Positions 33,095-42,200 of a stretch of 62,374 nucleotides of DNA are shown here, piece by piece (the stretch's first letter is position 1; each line of letters begins with the position of its first letter). The translations under genes were made by a program, and so were the position numbers. Under the pieces are notes generated by a model. It was not told the origin of the DNA and did no database searches. It worked only from the letters and a program-made list of their open reading frames with translations. The stretch covers positions 1-62,374 of the forward strand of contig JAGLTS010000019.1 of the NCBI GenBank assembly GCA_023135165.1, given 5' to 3'. This DNA is from Phycisphaerales bacterium (lineage in GTDB: Bacteria; Planctomycetota; Phycisphaerae; Phycisphaerales; JAGLTS01).

Positions 33095-34222
33095 TTATTG
33101 CAGGTTGACTGGCATGATGACGCAGAGGAACTCGTCACCAGCTCTAAGGATGCCGGGCTTAGTCGGGGCTTTAAGTTCGAGCTGGATTTGCTCGGTCTGA
33201 ACGATCTTGAGCACATCGGTGATGTACGTCGGGTTGAAGCCGATCTCGATCTCATCGCCTTCGTAGGACTCCAGGCCGATCTTGACCTCCGCCTCACCAA
33301 GCTCCGGTGCTCTGCTGGAGAGTGTGAGCGAATCGGTGGTGAAGTTCAGCCGAACGCCGCGTGACTCTTCGTTGGTGAGCAATGCCGCTTGCCGAACAGC
33401 CGAGGCAAGGGTGTCGGAGTTGAAGCTGACGCGAATGTCCTGATCCTTGGGGATGACATCCTCGTAGGGCGGGAAGGTCCCATCGACCATGTTCGAGGCG
33501 AGGATGGCTGTCCGGCCGCCGTCTGCGATGTTGAAGAGCACCTGATTCTCAGTCACCGCGATGCTGACGGTCCCCTCCGGATCACCCAGGAGCCTTATCA
33601 GGATGCTGAGCGCCTTGGTGGGGATGATGCTGCGCGCCTCCTCCTCCGGCGCCGCTTTGCCGGGCGTGCAGACGCCGCGCGCCACAGCGAGCCTGCGACC
33701 ATCCGTGGCCACGAAGTCGAGCTTTTTCTTGTCCTGCACCATGAGGACGCCGTTGATCGCGTAGCGGGAGTTTTCCCGCGCGGTGGCGAAGACGGTGCGC
33801 GTGACAAGCTGCTGCAAGTCCGAGGCATCGATCTGCATCGTGACGCGATCGTCGGACGGGAACTCCTGAACGGGCGGATACTCGCCGGCCGGGTAGCCGA
33901 GCACCTTGAAGTGCGAATCGGCGCCGCGCAAGTGCGTGTCATTGCCATCGGTTTCGATTGAGACGGTCGGTTCGGACAACTCGCGCAGGATCTGCAAGAG
34001 CTTGTCCGCGGGGATGACGACGTCGCCCTCCTGCTGGATATCCACCTGGGTGATCGTCAGTTGCAGCGCGATCTCCAGATCCGTACTGATGAGCGTCATC
34101 TCGCCGTCCCCGGCTGACATCTTGATGCAGGTCAGGATGGGCTTGGGCGTGCGGGCGACGACCACCGAGCTGAGCGAACTGACGGCGTCGAGCAGTGCCG
34201 AGCGATCGCAGATGGCTTTCAT
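33095..34222 (-). CDS. dnaN: DNA polymerase III beta sliding clamp
   Basis: 375 residues from ATG 34222, preceded by GAGGAG; usual length for the family. The clamp encircles DNA as a dimer and tethers the replicative polymerase. MKAICDRSALLDAVSSLSSVVVARTPKPIL begins domain 1; GEYPP, FATARENSRYAINGVLM and FVATDGRRLAVA are conserved in domain 2; and the C-terminus is CVIMPVNL where many clamps have MPMRL, part of the peptide-binding pocket. dnaN is not next to dnaA here but divergent from a transketolase gene. Confidence 0.97.
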   Translation of the reverse strand: MKAICDRSALLDAVSSLSSVVVARTPKPILTCIKMSAGDGEMTLISTDLEIALQLTITQVDIQQEGDVVIPADKLLQILRELSEPTVSIETDGNDTHLRGADSHFKVLGYPAGEYPPVQEFPSDDRVTMQIDASDLQQLVTRTVFATARENSRYAINGVLMVQDKKKLDFVATDGRRLAVARGVCTPGKAAPEEEARSIIPTKALSILIRLLGDPEGTVSIAVTENQVLFNIADGGRTAILASNMVDGTFPPYEDVIPKDQDIRVSFNSDTLASAVRQAALLTNEESRGVRLNFTTDSLTLSSRAPELGEAEVKIGLESYEGDEIEIGFNPTYITDVLKIVQTEQIQLELKAPTKPGILRAGDEFLCVIMPVNLQ

Positions 34223-34359
34223 TCGTGGGGCTCCTCTCGTATTGATCGGTGGCAGTGTACCGCACGAATGGCATCTCGGGGCGGTGCGCCAGCCTCGGGA
34301 ATCGGTGCGCCGGCGTCGGTTGGGCGCGGAATTCACCGCGCGAACCACCGGTTCGGCTG

Positions 34360-34388
34360 TTGTCAGCGGCGAGGGCATCGCGGATACT
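34360..34388 (+). promoter_or_regulatory. sigma-70-type promoter for tkt
   Basis: TTGTCA (34360-34365) and GATACT (34383-34388) with a 17-bp spacer, about 70 bases ahead of the tkt ATG, in the region divergent from dnaN. Five of six and four of six consensus matches. Confidence 0.5.
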
Positions 34389-34458
34389 GCTGCTCACAAA
34401 CACTGACCACGGTCCTGCGCGAGCAGTTTGCTGCCGGGCGGACCCAGAAAGGGTATCC

Positions 34459-36417
34459 ATGTCCTTTTCCGCTGCTGTACACGCCAAGACGATTCAGTTG
34501 TGCGAACTGACCCTTGATATGACCACCGCTGCGGGCAGCGGCCACCCGACGAGCGCGTTGAGCCTGGCGCACATCACGACGGTGCTGATGTACCACACGA
34601 TGCGCTGGAGCCCCGAGCACCCGGATTACCCCACGAATGACCGCCTCGTCTTGAGCGAAGGTCATGCTGTACCAATCATTTACGCAGCCTACGCGGATTT
34701 GCAGGGGGCGATCGGCGAAGGGGATCAGCGCCGAGCGCTGGGCATCGACGACCTCCAGACGCTACGGGCGGCGGACAGCCCATTAGAGGGCCATCCCAAC
34801 CCGAGAGAGGGATTCCCCTTCTTCGACGCGGCGACCGGCTCGCTCGGCCAGGGGCTATCCGTCGCGGCGGGCCTCGCCCAAGCTGCCAAGCTCGACGGGA
34901 TCGACCGCCGGATCTACTGCCTCATCGGTGATGGCGAATCGCGCGAAGGGCAGATCTGGGAGGCGGTTGACTTCATCATCGACTTCAAACTCAACAATGT
35001 GCTGCCCATTTTCAACTGCAACGGCTTCAGTCAATCCGAACGGGTCAGCGACCAACAGTCGCCCGAAACGCTGGCCAAGAAGCTTGAGGCTTACGGCATG
35101 ACCGTGTTGTCGATCGACGGCCACGACCCGGAAGCCATCGCCAAGGCGTTCAGCGCGTTCACCGCCCTCGACGCGGACGCCGGTCCGATGGCGATCGTCG
35201 CGGAGACGACCAAGGGATGGGGTTCGCCGACGCTGCACGGCCACGGCTGGCATGGAAAGACGCTCAAGCCCGAGCAGATCGCCAGGGTCAAGGAGGATCT
35301 GGCTGCCAAACGCGTCGAACTGGCGACGAGCCTGTCGGCTGAGGAGTCGCTGGTCATTCAGCCGCCCTGCGAAGCGCCGCAGCCGGCCGAACCGAGCGGC
35401 GAGATGCCTGACTTCAGCGAGACCCTCGCCACCGCCGATATGGCGCACCTGCGATCCATGGCGACGCGCAAGGCATACGGCCTGGCGCTGCGGGCTTTGG
35501 GCAGGGTCAACCCGCACCTCGTCGTGCTCGATGCCGACACGAAGAACTCGACCTTCGCGGAGACATTCGCAAAGGATCCCGAGCTTGCGTCCCGCTATAT
35601 GGAGTGCCGAATCGCTGAGCAGAACATGATCTCGACCGCAGCCGGACTTGCCGCTGCGGGCAAGATCCCATTCGTCTCATCCTTCGCCAAGTTCTTCGGC
35701 CGAACGTACGACCAGATCGAGATGGCGATCTACAGCGGCGCGAACATCAAGGTCGTCGGCTCGCACGCGGGCATCAGTCTGGCGGCGGACGGGCCGAGTC
35801 AGATGGGCCTTTCCGACATCGCCTTTTTCCGAGCGTTCACCACGATGAAGGACCATCGGGGCAATCCGGGGTGCTATCTGCTTCAACCGTCGGATGCCTT
35901 CGCCGCTTACGCGCTGACCGGTGTCATGGCTGAGTACGAGGGCTTCTGCTACATGCGGACGCTTCGCCCCGATGTCGAGTTCCTCTACAGCGACAGCACG
36001 GTCTTCAACCTCGGTGGAATGGAAGTCCTCAACGAGGGGCGCGACCTGCTCCTGGTCGCCTCCGGTTATATGGTGCACGAGGCCAATCGCGCGCTCGACG
36101 CGCTCGACCGAGCGGGCATCACCGCCACGCTTGTTGATCTGTATTCGTTGCCGTTTGATGCCGAGCAGCTTCTTGATCTTGCCCAGGAGAACAACGGCAT
36201 GATCATGACGCTTGAGGATAACTACGGCGGATCGTTCGGATCGGCGGTCGCGGACGCCTTGACGGAGGACGGCGGGTCGTTCACGCTCAAGCAGATGTTC
36301 GTGCCGAGGATCCCCAAGTCCGCCCTGACGCCCGACGAGATGATGACCCTGGCAGGTCTGTCGTCAACTGACATCGTCCGCGAGGCATGTGAACTGCTGC
36401 AAGTCGCCGCTGTGTGA
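34459..36417 (+). CDS. tkt: transketolase
   Basis: 652 residues from ATG 34459; a longer frame from 34249 lies upstream of the promoter and is not used. Thiamine-diphosphate enzyme of the pentose phosphate and Calvin cycles that moves two-carbon units between sugar phosphates. GSGHPTSALS (27-36), SEGHA (66-70), TGSLGQGLSVAAGLA (126-140), the thiamine-diphosphate motif GDGES...N (157-161 to about 188), and in the pyrimidine domain ECRIAEQNMISTAAGLA with the catalytic Glu. A full fused protein, not split into two subunits as in some archaea and bacteria. The linker between domains (about 300-320) is Pro/Glu-rich. Confidence 0.95.
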   Translation: MSFSAAVHAKTIQLCELTLDMTTAAGSGHPTSALSLAHITTVLMYHTMRWSPEHPDYPTNDRLVLSEGHAVPIIYAAYADLQGAIGEGDQRRALGIDDLQTLRAADSPLEGHPNPREGFPFFDAATGSLGQGLSVAAGLAQAAKLDGIDRRIYCLIGDGESREGQIWEAVDFIIDFKLNNVLPIFNCNGFSQSERVSDQQSPETLAKKLEAYGMTVLSIDGHDPEAIAKAFSAFTALDADAGPMAIVAETTKGWGSPTLHGHGWHGKTLKPEQIARVKEDLAAKRVELATSLSAEESLVIQPPCEAPQPAEPSGEMPDFSETLATADMAHLRSMATRKAYGLALRALGRVNPHLVVLDADTKNSTFAETFAKDPELASRYMECRIAEQNMISTAAGLAAAGKIPFVSSFAKFFGRTYDQIEMAIYSGANIKVVGSHAGISLAADGPSQMGLSDIAFFRAFTTMKDHRGNPGCYLLQPSDAFAAYALTGVMAEYEGFCYMRTLRPDVEFLYSDSTVFNLGGMEVLNEGRDLLLVASGYMVHEANRALDALDRAGITATLVDLYSLPFDAEQLLDLAQENNGMIMTLEDNYGGSFGSAVADALTEDGGSFTLKQMFVPRIPKSALTPDEMMTLAGLSSTDIVREACELLQVAAV

Positions 36418-36449
36418 CGTGCCGCATCTGACGGTGCGCCATCGTCGGC

Positions 36450-36869
36450 TCACGAGTCAGGATGACGGTCATCGTTCGCTGCTTTCCGCCACGTGATGCG
36501 TTTGCCGTCGCCCCAGAGCATTTCGAGGTCGTAGTACGCGCGGACCTCCGGTTCGAAGAGATGCACGACGACGCCGACGAAGTCGAGGGCGATCCACGTC
36601 ACCTGCGGGTCGATGTGACGGCGGAACAGTTCCTTGCCCCGCTCCTCGCCAAGCTCTTCGACATCGTCTGCGACGCTCTTCATCTGCCGGTTGGATGTGC
36701 CGCTGCCGATGATGAAGACATCGGTGATCTGGCTGAGGCCACGCAGATCAAGGACGGTGACATCCGTGCAGTGCAGACTGTCCATGAGGCAGGCGACGTC
36801 GATGGCGAACTCGATGGAGTCCTCGCCGTCGCCGCGCAGCGTTCGGGTCATGTTTGTGCGCTCAGCCAT
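36450..36869 (-). CDS. rsfS: ribosomal silencing factor RsfS
   Basis: 139 residues from ATG 36869 (another Met six residues in is possible). RsfS binds ribosomal protein L14 and blocks subunit joining under starvation. Core: ACLMDSLHCTDVTVLDLRGLSQITDVFIIGSGTSNRQMKSVADDVEE and the block WIALDFVGVVVHLFEPEVRAYYDLEMLWGDGKRI, both standard for the family. Convergent with tkt, 32 bp apart; 74 bp downstream of the sulfotransferase gene on the same strand. Confidence 0.93.
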   Translation of the reverse strand: MAERTNMTRTLRGDGEDSIEFAIDVACLMDSLHCTDVTVLDLRGLSQITDVFIIGSGTSNRQMKSVADDVEELGEERGKELFRRHIDPQVTWIALDFVGVVVHLFEPEVRAYYDLEMLWGDGKRITWRKAANDDRHPDS

Positions 36870-36943
36870 GCCGCACACGCTAGGCCCAATGGGCGGGCAG
36901 GACAAGTCCCCCGGCGGCGCCGGTCCACAATGACCACCGCACC

Positions 36944-37885
36944 TCACAGCTCGTAGCCATAGCCCTCAAGGTCGAGGCCGGTGAGTCCTTGCGTCTTGCG
37001 GTTGCTCTCGCCGCAGCGCCCCGCAGCGTATCGGTCGATCTGTGTCCGCAGGGACCGCTGGTACATGCCGCGGAAGGGCAGCCCGAGGACTCGATCGACG
37101 GCCCGAGCCCACTTGATCGGATCCAGGCCGTGCTCCCGAACATCGATCGCAGCCGATGGATTGACCGTGTCGCGCACCAGGAAGCGGTTGAGGCGGCGGA
37201 GAACGGCCGGGGTAATGCCCGGCAGAGATCGGTTGACCTTCTGCGGCTGGATGGGCGCCTCCGCCGCAGCGCCGGCGAATTCCGCGATTCGGCGCAGGAA
37301 GCCGGGCTGATCGGCGAGGAGCATTTCATAGGGAAGGACCAGCACGTTCCGGTCCCCGAAGAGATGCTGATAGCAGCCGATCAGCAAGTCGTAACCGAGG
37401 AAATCGAAGCGAAAGAGGGGCACACGGACGTTGCCGCGCGTGGGTGGCTCGATGTACCGGCGAAGCGAAGCCGCCCCGCCCACCTTCACGTACTGCTTGT
37501 AGATGGAGGCGAGCATGGCGCGCTGTTCGCGGATGACAATCAGCACGCGGGCGCCGGGGAAGGTCTCGGCGAGGCGCTCCGCAATCGCCTTGCTGTCAAA
37601 TCCACCGGAATGCGGATTGCCCGACAGCCGCTCGTGCGAGATTACGGGAACAAGCGTGCGGGTGTCGGCGGGACTGGTGTTGCGGACGGCTTCGAGCTCG
37701 CTCTCGAAGTCGTGACGCTGCGCTTCCGGGTCAAAGGTAAAGGCGTTCACCGCGACGAAACGGCCGGCAACTTGTGACCCTTGCCAGGGAGCGACGAAGC
37801 CGGCCTGGGGATTGCTGAAGACGGCCCGCTGCAGCCAGGTGGTGCCCGTCTTGTGATAGCCGATGTGCAGCAGCAACGTGCTCAT
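36944..37885 (-). CDS. PAPS-dependent sulfotransferase
   Basis: 313 residues. Moves a sulfo group from 3'-phosphoadenylyl sulfate to a sugar, lipid or other acceptor. 5'-phosphosulfate loop GYHKTGTTWLQ (9-19). The 3'-phosphate region is less clear (RVLIVIREQRAMLASIYKQYV). The start codon overlaps the stop of the upstream glycosyltransferase by 4 bp (ATGA type), so the two are translationally coupled and probably act on the same glycan or glycolipid. Confidence 0.85.
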   Translation of the reverse strand: MSTLLLHIGYHKTGTTWLQRAVFSNPQAGFVAPWQGSQVAGRFVAVNAFTFDPEAQRHDFESELEAVRNTSPADTRTLVPVISHERLSGNPHSGGFDSKAIAERLAETFPGARVLIVIREQRAMLASIYKQYVKVGGAASLRRYIEPPTRGNVRVPLFRFDFLGYDLLIGCYQHLFGDRNVLVLPYEMLLADQPGFLRRIAEFAGAAAEAPIQPQKVNRSLPGITPAVLRRLNRFLVRDTVNPSAAIDVREHGLDPIKWARAVDRVLGLPFRGMYQRSLRTQIDRYAAGRCGESNRKTQGLTGLDLEGYGYEL

Positions 37886-38823
37886 GCGTCAGATCCGGGT
37901 GGGCGTGCGCCGCGCAGGCGGTAAAGCGGAGCCAGGAGATGGCGCCACTTCATGGCGCGAAGGGGAAAGATCCAACCGTTCTCCTCAAAGATCTGCCGGT
38001 ATGCCCGCCAGAGATGAGGATCGAGTGTGCGGCCCTGCTTGGCCAGGATGCGACTGCCGTGCCCGATGAGCCAGCTCGTCTGGCGTTGGAGCGGTCCCGC
38101 AGCGTCGGACCGATGCGCGTAGCGACGGACCAAGGTCAGGTGATCCTCCAGCCAACGCCGAATGTGGGCGTGGCCGGTAAGGTTCTGCCCCGACTCGTGG
38201 ATCATGTAGCGGAAGACCGCCTCGCGATGGACGTAGATCCCACCGTGCTCAGCGGCGCGGAAGAGAAAGTCACGATCCTCGCCGATGCGCAGCCCCGGAT
38301 CGAAACGGAGCCCGTGGTCGAGCGGATGGCGACGAATGAGGATGCCGCTCGCCGTGAAGAACGGCGCGGGACTGAACACCAGCCCTGCTTCGGGGAGGAC
38401 GCGCCCCGCCCATTCTTCAGGAGGCGTGCGCAGCTCGGCATCGTCGGGCTTGGCGGAGCGGACGTGCCACCTCCCGCCCACCGCAGCGACCGCCCGCACG
38501 CGCTCCAAGCCCTCGAGGAGCGTCGGCAGCCCGTCCGGTACCAGCGCGTCATCCGCATCGAGAAAGAAGATGTGGGTGATCTCCGGAGCCGACAGCGCCA
38601 CATCGATGCCGTGATTGCGAGCCGCGCTCGGCCCCGAGTTTTCCTGATGCCGGATGCGCAGCCGACTGTTGCTTACATCCAGGGTCTCGGCCCCCCCGTC
38701 GATGCTGCCGTCATCCACCACCACGACCAGCGACGCCAGTTGCTCGGCGAGAGCGCTTTCGACAGCCCCGGCAAGCGTATCGCGATTGTTGTAGGCGGGA
38801 ATGATGATGGCGATTGAAGACAT
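37882..38823 (-). CDS. family 2 glycosyltransferase
   Basis: 313 residues from ATG 38823. GT-A fold: SSIAIIIPAYNNRDTLAGAVESALAEQ (2-28), first Asp pair VVVVDDGSIDG (about 33-43), acceptor/metal motif FFLDADDAL (about 86-94), and GEDRDFLFRAAEHG (about 180) in the catalytic half. No membrane helices, so it acts at the cytoplasmic face with a nucleotide sugar. The start frame can be extended upstream but only into sequence antisense to the neighbouring sulfotransferase. Coupled to the downstream sulfotransferase gene. Confidence 0.9.
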   Translation of the reverse strand: MSSIAIIIPAYNNRDTLAGAVESALAEQLASLVVVVDDGSIDGGAETLDVSNSRLRIRHQENSGPSAARNHGIDVALSAPEITHIFFLDADDALVPDGLPTLLEGLERVRAVAAVGGRWHVRSAKPDDAELRTPPEEWAGRVLPEAGLVFSPAPFFTASGILIRRHPLDHGLRFDPGLRIGEDRDFLFRAAEHGGIYVHREAVFRYMIHESGQNLTGHAHIRRWLEDHLTLVRRYAHRSDAAGPLQRQTSWLIGHGSRILAKQGRTLDPHLWRAYRQIFEENGWIFPLRAMKWRHLLAPLYRLRGARPPGSDA

Positions 38824-38970
38824 GCGACGATCGTTCCTCTCTCTCGTCATTCTAGGAAACTGCGAAAGAAGGTGGGATTCGATCCGTGGCCACCGTCCGA
38901 CACCGTAGCTGCCTGGACGCTCGGACCGGCCTACGTTGTGGCGATCACGCCCGCGCTCTACGATCCCGCC

Positions 38971-39930
38971 ATGCTGAAAAGCGACCAGCTCGCCAGACAG
39001 GTGTTCTTCATCGTCGGTACCGGCCGATCGGGCACGACACTCCTGCAGGCGATGCTGAGCAGCCATCCCCGCATCGGGATCCCTGCGGAAACCAAGTTCT
39101 TCCAGCGTTGGGACCCAGCCGATCTGCGCTTCGGCGGCGAACCGCTTGCCAGCGATGCGCTGGATGCGTACCTGCAAGCTTTTTTCAACTCGGAGGACTG
39201 GCAGCTCATGGACCTGCCGCGCGAAAGGGTCGAAGCCGCCATGCGCGAGTCGGACGGCAGCGCCAGGAACTTGTTTCTCGCCCTCCTGCGCGTGTACGAA
39301 GCGGAATCGGGAAAGGAGCGCATCGGTGAGAAAAGCCCGCTGCACTGCCGCAAGGTCGATCGCATTCGCGCCATCCTGCCCGAAGCGAAGTTCATCCACA
39401 TCTATCGCGATCCGCGCGATGTGGTCGCCTCCATGCTGGGGATGAGCTGGACGCAGGGAACGGTGCGCGGGCTGGCGCGGAGCTGGTTCAAAACGATGCG
39501 CGAGCACCTCATTTGCCTGCGAGAAGTCCCCGACTCGCACTACACGGGCGTGCGACTCGAGACGCTCGTCGCCCGGCCTGAAGAAGAGTTGAAGCGTCTC
39601 TGCGACTTCCTCGGTGAGACCTTCGATCCCGCCATGCTGGCGTTTCATGATCGCGAAGAGCGTGGCTACGCGGAAAGCGAGAAGTGGTGGAAGGAGCAGA
39701 CGCGCCAGCCGCTGAGCGAGCAATCAATCGGCCGTTTCCAGCGCGACTTGACGAAGCGGCAGATCGCCCAGGTCGAGCGCATCGTCGGCCCGCTCCTGGA
39801 ACGGTTCAACTATGAGCCGTATCTCCCGCGCTGGTTGCGCGAGAATCCCGCTTATCTAACACTTGATACCCTCGACCATCTGCGCGGAAAGGCCGGGAGG
39901 CAGGGTCACCAATCGTCATCCGCGACGTAG
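38971..39930 (+). CDS. sulfotransferase, second type in the cluster
   Basis: 319 residues from ATG 38971; the frame opens at 38872 but without a ribosome site. 5'-phosphosulfate loop FIVGTGRSGTTLLQ (about 13-26), 3'-phosphate motif IHIYRDPRDVVASML (about 143-157), and the ordered core GEKSPLHCRK between them. A Sulfotransfer_3-like protein with the usual length. Its 3' end overlaps the 3' end of the next, oppositely oriented sulfotransferase gene by 25 bp. Confidence 0.88.
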   Translation: MLKSDQLARQVFFIVGTGRSGTTLLQAMLSSHPRIGIPAETKFFQRWDPADLRFGGEPLASDALDAYLQAFFNSEDWQLMDLPRERVEAAMRESDGSARNLFLALLRVYEAESGKERIGEKSPLHCRKVDRIRAILPEAKFIHIYRDPRDVVASMLGMSWTQGTVRGLARSWFKTMREHLICLREVPDSHYTGVRLETLVARPEEELKRLCDFLGETFDPAMLAFHDREERGYAESEKWWKEQTRQPLSEQSIGRFQRDLTKRQIAQVERIVGPLLERFNYEPYLPRWLRENPAYLTLDTLDHLRGKAGRQGHQSSSAT

Positions 39931-40727
39931 CCGAATCGCTGCAGCGTCTCGCCGGCGATCTTCTTGAACTTCTCTTTGAGTTCGGGCGTGAAGTGATTGA
40001 CCCAGTCGCCCACGACACCCTTACGGTTAAAGGAGTGCTGATCTTCCTGCCCAGCCTCGCGACCGGTCGCGGTCTTGAAGGCGTGCTTGTGGACGATTTG
40101 GCGTACTTTTTCATCGGACAGGCCGACTTCGTAGTGATCGAAGACGCGGCGCATCATGCCGAGCGTGTCTGCGACCAGCTCTTCATAGCGGATCATGAGG
40201 CCGTACTGTGGGTCGCGCCCATCCGCCCAACCGTTCACCCAGGAGACGTAGTCGGGTAGGCGGTTCTCAGTCCAGTAATCGAGCGCCTCTTCCTTCTCCA
40301 TCGACTTGATGGGGTCAGCGTGAGCATCGGTGGAGACGTTATGGGCAAAGAAATACCAGCTCGCCGCCACGTCGCGCAGATCTCGATGGATGATTACATA
40401 CGGCCGCTTCACGGAATTGAAAAGCTGCAGATGCGCAGGCGTCGGTTTGCAGTGCAGCTTGGTGACGGTGTAGCCGGCCGGCGGATGTTGGAGCGTCTCC
40501 GGCTTCAGCGCGTGGTCCGTCCACGTAATATAATGCGGCGTCCACTTCTGATAGCCGGGCGTCTTGCAGACCATCCGGTTCAGCCAGCTCGTCCCCGACT
40601 TGGGCAAGCCGACGATGAACAGGTTTCGATGCGGATAGTTGAAGGTCACGCCGCAGAAAGCACGCTGGATCGCCCGGAAGGGCTTACCTTGATACCAATG
40701 AGATGTTTCGCGTCTTCGTGTACCCAT
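39906..40727 (-). CDS. sulfotransferase, tandem paralogue a
   Basis: 273 residues. 5'-phosphosulfate loop LFIVGLPKSGTSWLNRMV (about 36-53), 3'-phosphate motif VIIHRDLRDVAASWYFF (about 110-126), and a C-terminal block FKTATGREAGQED..SFNRKGVVGDWVNHFTPELKEKFKKIAGE, the GxxGDWKxxFT motif of Sulfotransfer_1-type enzymes. Closely related in order and motifs to the next gene, 18 bp upstream, so the pair is a tandem duplication. Confidence 0.9.
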   Translation of the reverse strand: MGTRRRETSHWYQGKPFRAIQRAFCGVTFNYPHRNLFIVGLPKSGTSWLNRMVCKTPGYQKWTPHYITWTDHALKPETLQHPPAGYTVTKLHCKPTPAHLQLFNSVKRPYVIIHRDLRDVAASWYFFAHNVSTDAHADPIKSMEKEEALDYWTENRLPDYVSWVNGWADGRDPQYGLMIRYEELVADTLGMMRRVFDHYEVGLSDEKVRQIVHKHAFKTATGREAGQEDQHSFNRKGVVGDWVNHFTPELKEKFKKIAGETLQRFGYVADDDW

Positions 40728-40745
40728 GATGCGTGCTGCCGGCGA

Positions 40746-41609
40746 TCAAGCCGATTCATAACCGATCGTTGCGAGTCGAGCACCCGCGACGCTGTTGAAG
40801 TGGGCGATCTGCTCTTTCGTAAAGTGGTTCTTCCAATCGCCTGCAACGCCCTTGCGGTTGAATGATGTCATATCCTCTTGACCGGGCGACCGTCCGGTCG
40901 CCGCCTTGAAACTATGTGCGTCGGCGATACGTTTGACTGTTTCATCACTCAGGCCCAACTCGAAGTGGGATGCGATGCGGGCAAACTGCGCACGTGTGTC
41001 CGTGAGAAGTGATTCGTAATGGAACACGGCGCCTCGCGTGGGGTGCTTCTTGTCGAGCCAGCCGATGCACCAGTCGAGGTACTCGCCGAGCCGGGCGTCG
41101 ATAAAAAAGTCGATCCAGGTCGGTAGTTCCATGCCCTTAGCGCGCTCGTGCATGACGACATCGGGGTCGTTGCGGGCGTAGAAGAACGAGCTGACGATGA
41201 CATCGCGCGGATCGCGGTAGAGGATGACGTACGGTCGGCCCGTCTCGTGAAGGATCGCGACGTTGCGGTCCTTGGGCTGGGTGTGCACACGTGTGACCGT
41301 GTAGCCGACGGGTGGGTCGGTGAGCGTGCCGGGCAGCAGGTCGTGTCCGGTCTGCGGGATGTAGCCTGGGATCCACTTGCGGTAGCCCGGGACGTCGACA
41401 AGCATGCGTTCAAGCCACGTCGTGCCTGATTTGGGCAGACCCGCGACGAAGAGGTTGCGGTGCGGGTAGCGATGGCGTTTCGACTCGATGATGTGCTGGA
41501 GGTTCCGCAGAGGTTTGCCGCGCAGCACGATGAGCGGGCCGTGTCGGCGTCCGTGGGTCTTGGCAAGCGTCGCCAGTTCGTCATCGGTGAGGTGGTCGTT
41601 GCGGAACAC
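40746..41609 (-). CDS. sulfotransferase, tandem paralogue b
   Basis: 287 residues from a GTG at 41609; no clear ribosome site, so the start is tentative. 5'-phosphosulfate loop LFVAGLPKSGTTWLERML (about 53-70), 3'-phosphate motif YVILYRDPRDVIVSSFFYARND (about 125-146), and C-terminal FKAATGRSPGQEDMTSFNRKGVAGDWKNHFTKEQIAHFN. First gene of the minus-strand pair. Acceptor unknown. Confidence 0.9.
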   Translation of the reverse strand: MFRNDHLTDDELATLAKTHGRRHGPLIVLRGKPLRNLQHIIESKRHRYPHRNLFVAGLPKSGTTWLERMLVDVPGYRKWIPGYIPQTGHDLLPGTLTDPPVGYTVTRVHTQPKDRNVAILHETGRPYVILYRDPRDVIVSSFFYARNDPDVVMHERAKGMELPTWIDFFIDARLGEYLDWCIGWLDKKHPTRGAVFHYESLLTDTRAQFARIASHFELGLSDETVKRIADAHSFKAATGRSPGQEDMTSFNRKGVAGDWKNHFTKEQIAHFNSVAGARLATIGYESA

Positions 41610-41672
41610 AGCGGTAGTCTACCCGCGCTCGACGGCCAGAGTCGGATCAGGCGCCGCGATACACTTGACGGC

Positions 41673-42194
41673 ATGTCCACGCCCGTTCTCGATGCGATCC
41701 TGGCGATGCTCGATGAGCATGACGTGCCCTATCGACATGTGCGCCATGAACCGACGCGGACGAGCGAGGAGGCGGCGCGGGCCCGTGGCGAATCGACACG
41801 GATCGGCGGCAAGGCGCTGCTCATCAAGGCCAGCCGGGGCGAGCGGTTCGTCATCGTCGTCATCAGCGCGGCGCTTCGCCTTCGGTCGAGCAAGCTGCGC
41901 CGCGCGCTGCATGAGGATCGGTTGCGTTTCGCCACAACGGATGAACTGCGCGAACTGACCGACCTGGCGCCGGGCAGCGTGCCGCCCTTCGGCGAGCCGA
42001 TTCTGCCGTTCCCGTTGTATGTGGATGAGTCGGTGTTTCACAACGAGCGCATCGCGTTCAATGCGGGTTCGTTGACCGATTCGGTGATCATGTCGGTGAC
42101 GGACTATCGCCGCGTGGCGCGGATCGAATGTGTCGTGGATGTGGCGCGTGCGTCGCAAGACGGCCCCGGGCATGTGCACAGAGCCGAGGGCTGA
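41673..42194 (+). CDS. YbaK/ProX-type aminoacyl-tRNA deacylase
   Basis: 173 residues from ATG 41673. The family clears misacylated tRNAs (Cys-tRNA-Pro, Ala-tRNA-Pro and similar) in trans. MLDEHDVPYRHVRHEPTRTSEEAARARG (about 10-37) leads to GGKALLIKASRG with the Lys of the active site, and the block FGEPILPFPLYVDESVF..ERIAFNAGSLTDSVIMSVTDYRRV is typical of the fold. Specificity cannot be assigned from sequence by eye. Confidence 0.88.
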   Translation: MSTPVLDAILAMLDEHDVPYRHVRHEPTRTSEEAARARGESTRIGGKALLIKASRGERFVIVVISAALRLRSSKLRRALHEDRLRFATTDELRELTDLAPGSVPPFGEPILPFPLYVDESVFHNERIAFNAGSLTDSVIMSVTDYRRVARIECVVDVARASQDGPGHVHRAEG

Positions 42195-42200
42195 GGGGAG

